From Nitrososphaerota archaeon (lineage in GTDB: Archaea; Thermoproteota; Nitrososphaeria; Nitrososphaerales; JAHFOH01): a DNA stretch of 5,166 nucleotides. The position numbers and the translations under genes are program-made. The stretch covers positions 1 through 5,166 of the forward strand of contig JAHFOH010000112.1 in NCBI GenBank assembly GCA_023266955.1, read 5' to 3'. The notes beneath the pieces are model-generated. The model was given only the letters and a program-made list of their open reading frames with translations, was not told the DNA's origin and ran no database searches. Within the stretch, counting starts at the first letter, position 1, and each line of letters starts with the position of its first letter. Shown in pieces: positions 4,883-5,166 of this stretch.

Positions 4883-5166
4883 CTACTGCGAACCTCCAAA
4901 GCCTGCTTGGTTACGTTGTTGAACACTGGAACCACCCTCATAAACTAGGGCAGGGACTACTTGCTCTCCAAATCTCTGCAAGAAGGACTTCTGCGCTGCT
5001 GCTCCCGCACCTCCCTGCAAGCCAGCTAACAAGCTCTCCCTTACACTTGGGTCGAAGCTTACTCTAGCTAGGGTGCGAGGCAGTATGATCTTGGAAAGGG
5101 CGCTCATGAAGACACGCTGAAAATCTCCCTTGAAGACTTGCTCCCCCATTCGCAGGGCAGCTGTCT
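4883..5166 (-). CDS. 3' end of an unrecognised virion-type protein (partial)
   Basis: The frame is open from the right edge to the TAG at 4885-4883 and shows about 93 residues. An internal Met at 5149 would give 88 residues, but no Shine-Dalgarno precedes it, so the gene most likely starts beyond the window. The visible part has a helical segment (FQRVFMSALSKIILPRTLARV), a Gly/Ala-rich stretch (LLAGLQGGAGAAAQKS), another helix, and a flexible Gln/Gly/Ser tail ending GFGGSQ. Disordered tails of this kind are common at the C-termini of large internal virion or head-tail proteins of podovirus-like phages, but nothing here identifies the family. It sits immediately upstream of the fibre gene cluster in the same operon. 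Confidence 0.55.
   Translation of the reverse strand, partial: TAALRMGEQVFKGDFQRVFMSALSKIILPRTLARVSFDPSVRESLLAGLQGGAGAAAQKSFLQRFGEQVVPALVYEGGSSVQQRNQAGFGGSQ

Overview
The window looks like the late end of a tailed double-stranded DNA bacteriophage (or a prophage of one). The evidence is the gene content: a chain of short, tightly packed structural and host-recognition genes followed by a peptidoglycan peptidase and a DUF1353 protein. I see no host chromosomal genes, tRNA, rRNA, CRISPR or insertion sequence. The phage and host cannot be named from this stretch. AGGAG/GGAG ribosome binding sites and an L-alanyl-D-glutamate-type M15 lysin fit a Gram-negative host, but that is inference.

Layout. 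Nearly everything reads right to left (minus strand). From right to left it runs: the 3' end of an unrecognised virion-type gene (4883-5166, cut by the edge); a 123-residue beta-rich virion protein (4483-4854); a 325-residue collagen-like fibre protein with a regular six-unit repeat array (3506-4483); a 164-residue two-module fibre protein (3004-3498); a 153-residue conserved phage tail-region protein (2543-3004); a 368-residue right-handed beta-helix tailspike (1440-2546); a roughly 170-base stretch with only tiny ORFs (1269-1439); the M15 lysin (915-1268) with a second, hydrophobic ORF inside it in another frame (1004-1198); and a DUF1353 protein (513-914). At the left edge one gene of unknown function (3-506) runs the opposite way and converges on the late operon with only 6 bases between the two stop codons.

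How it works together. The middle genes probably build the adsorption apparatus: the collagen-like protein as a trimeric stalk, the 164- and 153-residue proteins as adaptor or partner, and the beta-helix protein as the receptor-binding or glycan-cleaving tip. The last genes form a lysis module. The lysin has no signal peptide and so needs a holin; the only membrane protein candidate in the window is the ORF embedded in the lysin gene.

Most notable: (1) the embedded membrane ORF has its own GGAG exactly 8 bases before its ATG, the same arrangement as the two genes around it; (2) CpG density jumps at about 3300, at the domain boundary inside the 164-residue gene, suggesting the tailspike block was swapped in by recombination; (3) the collagen-like array has an A-B-B-B-A-A order with constant 31- or 34-residue units.
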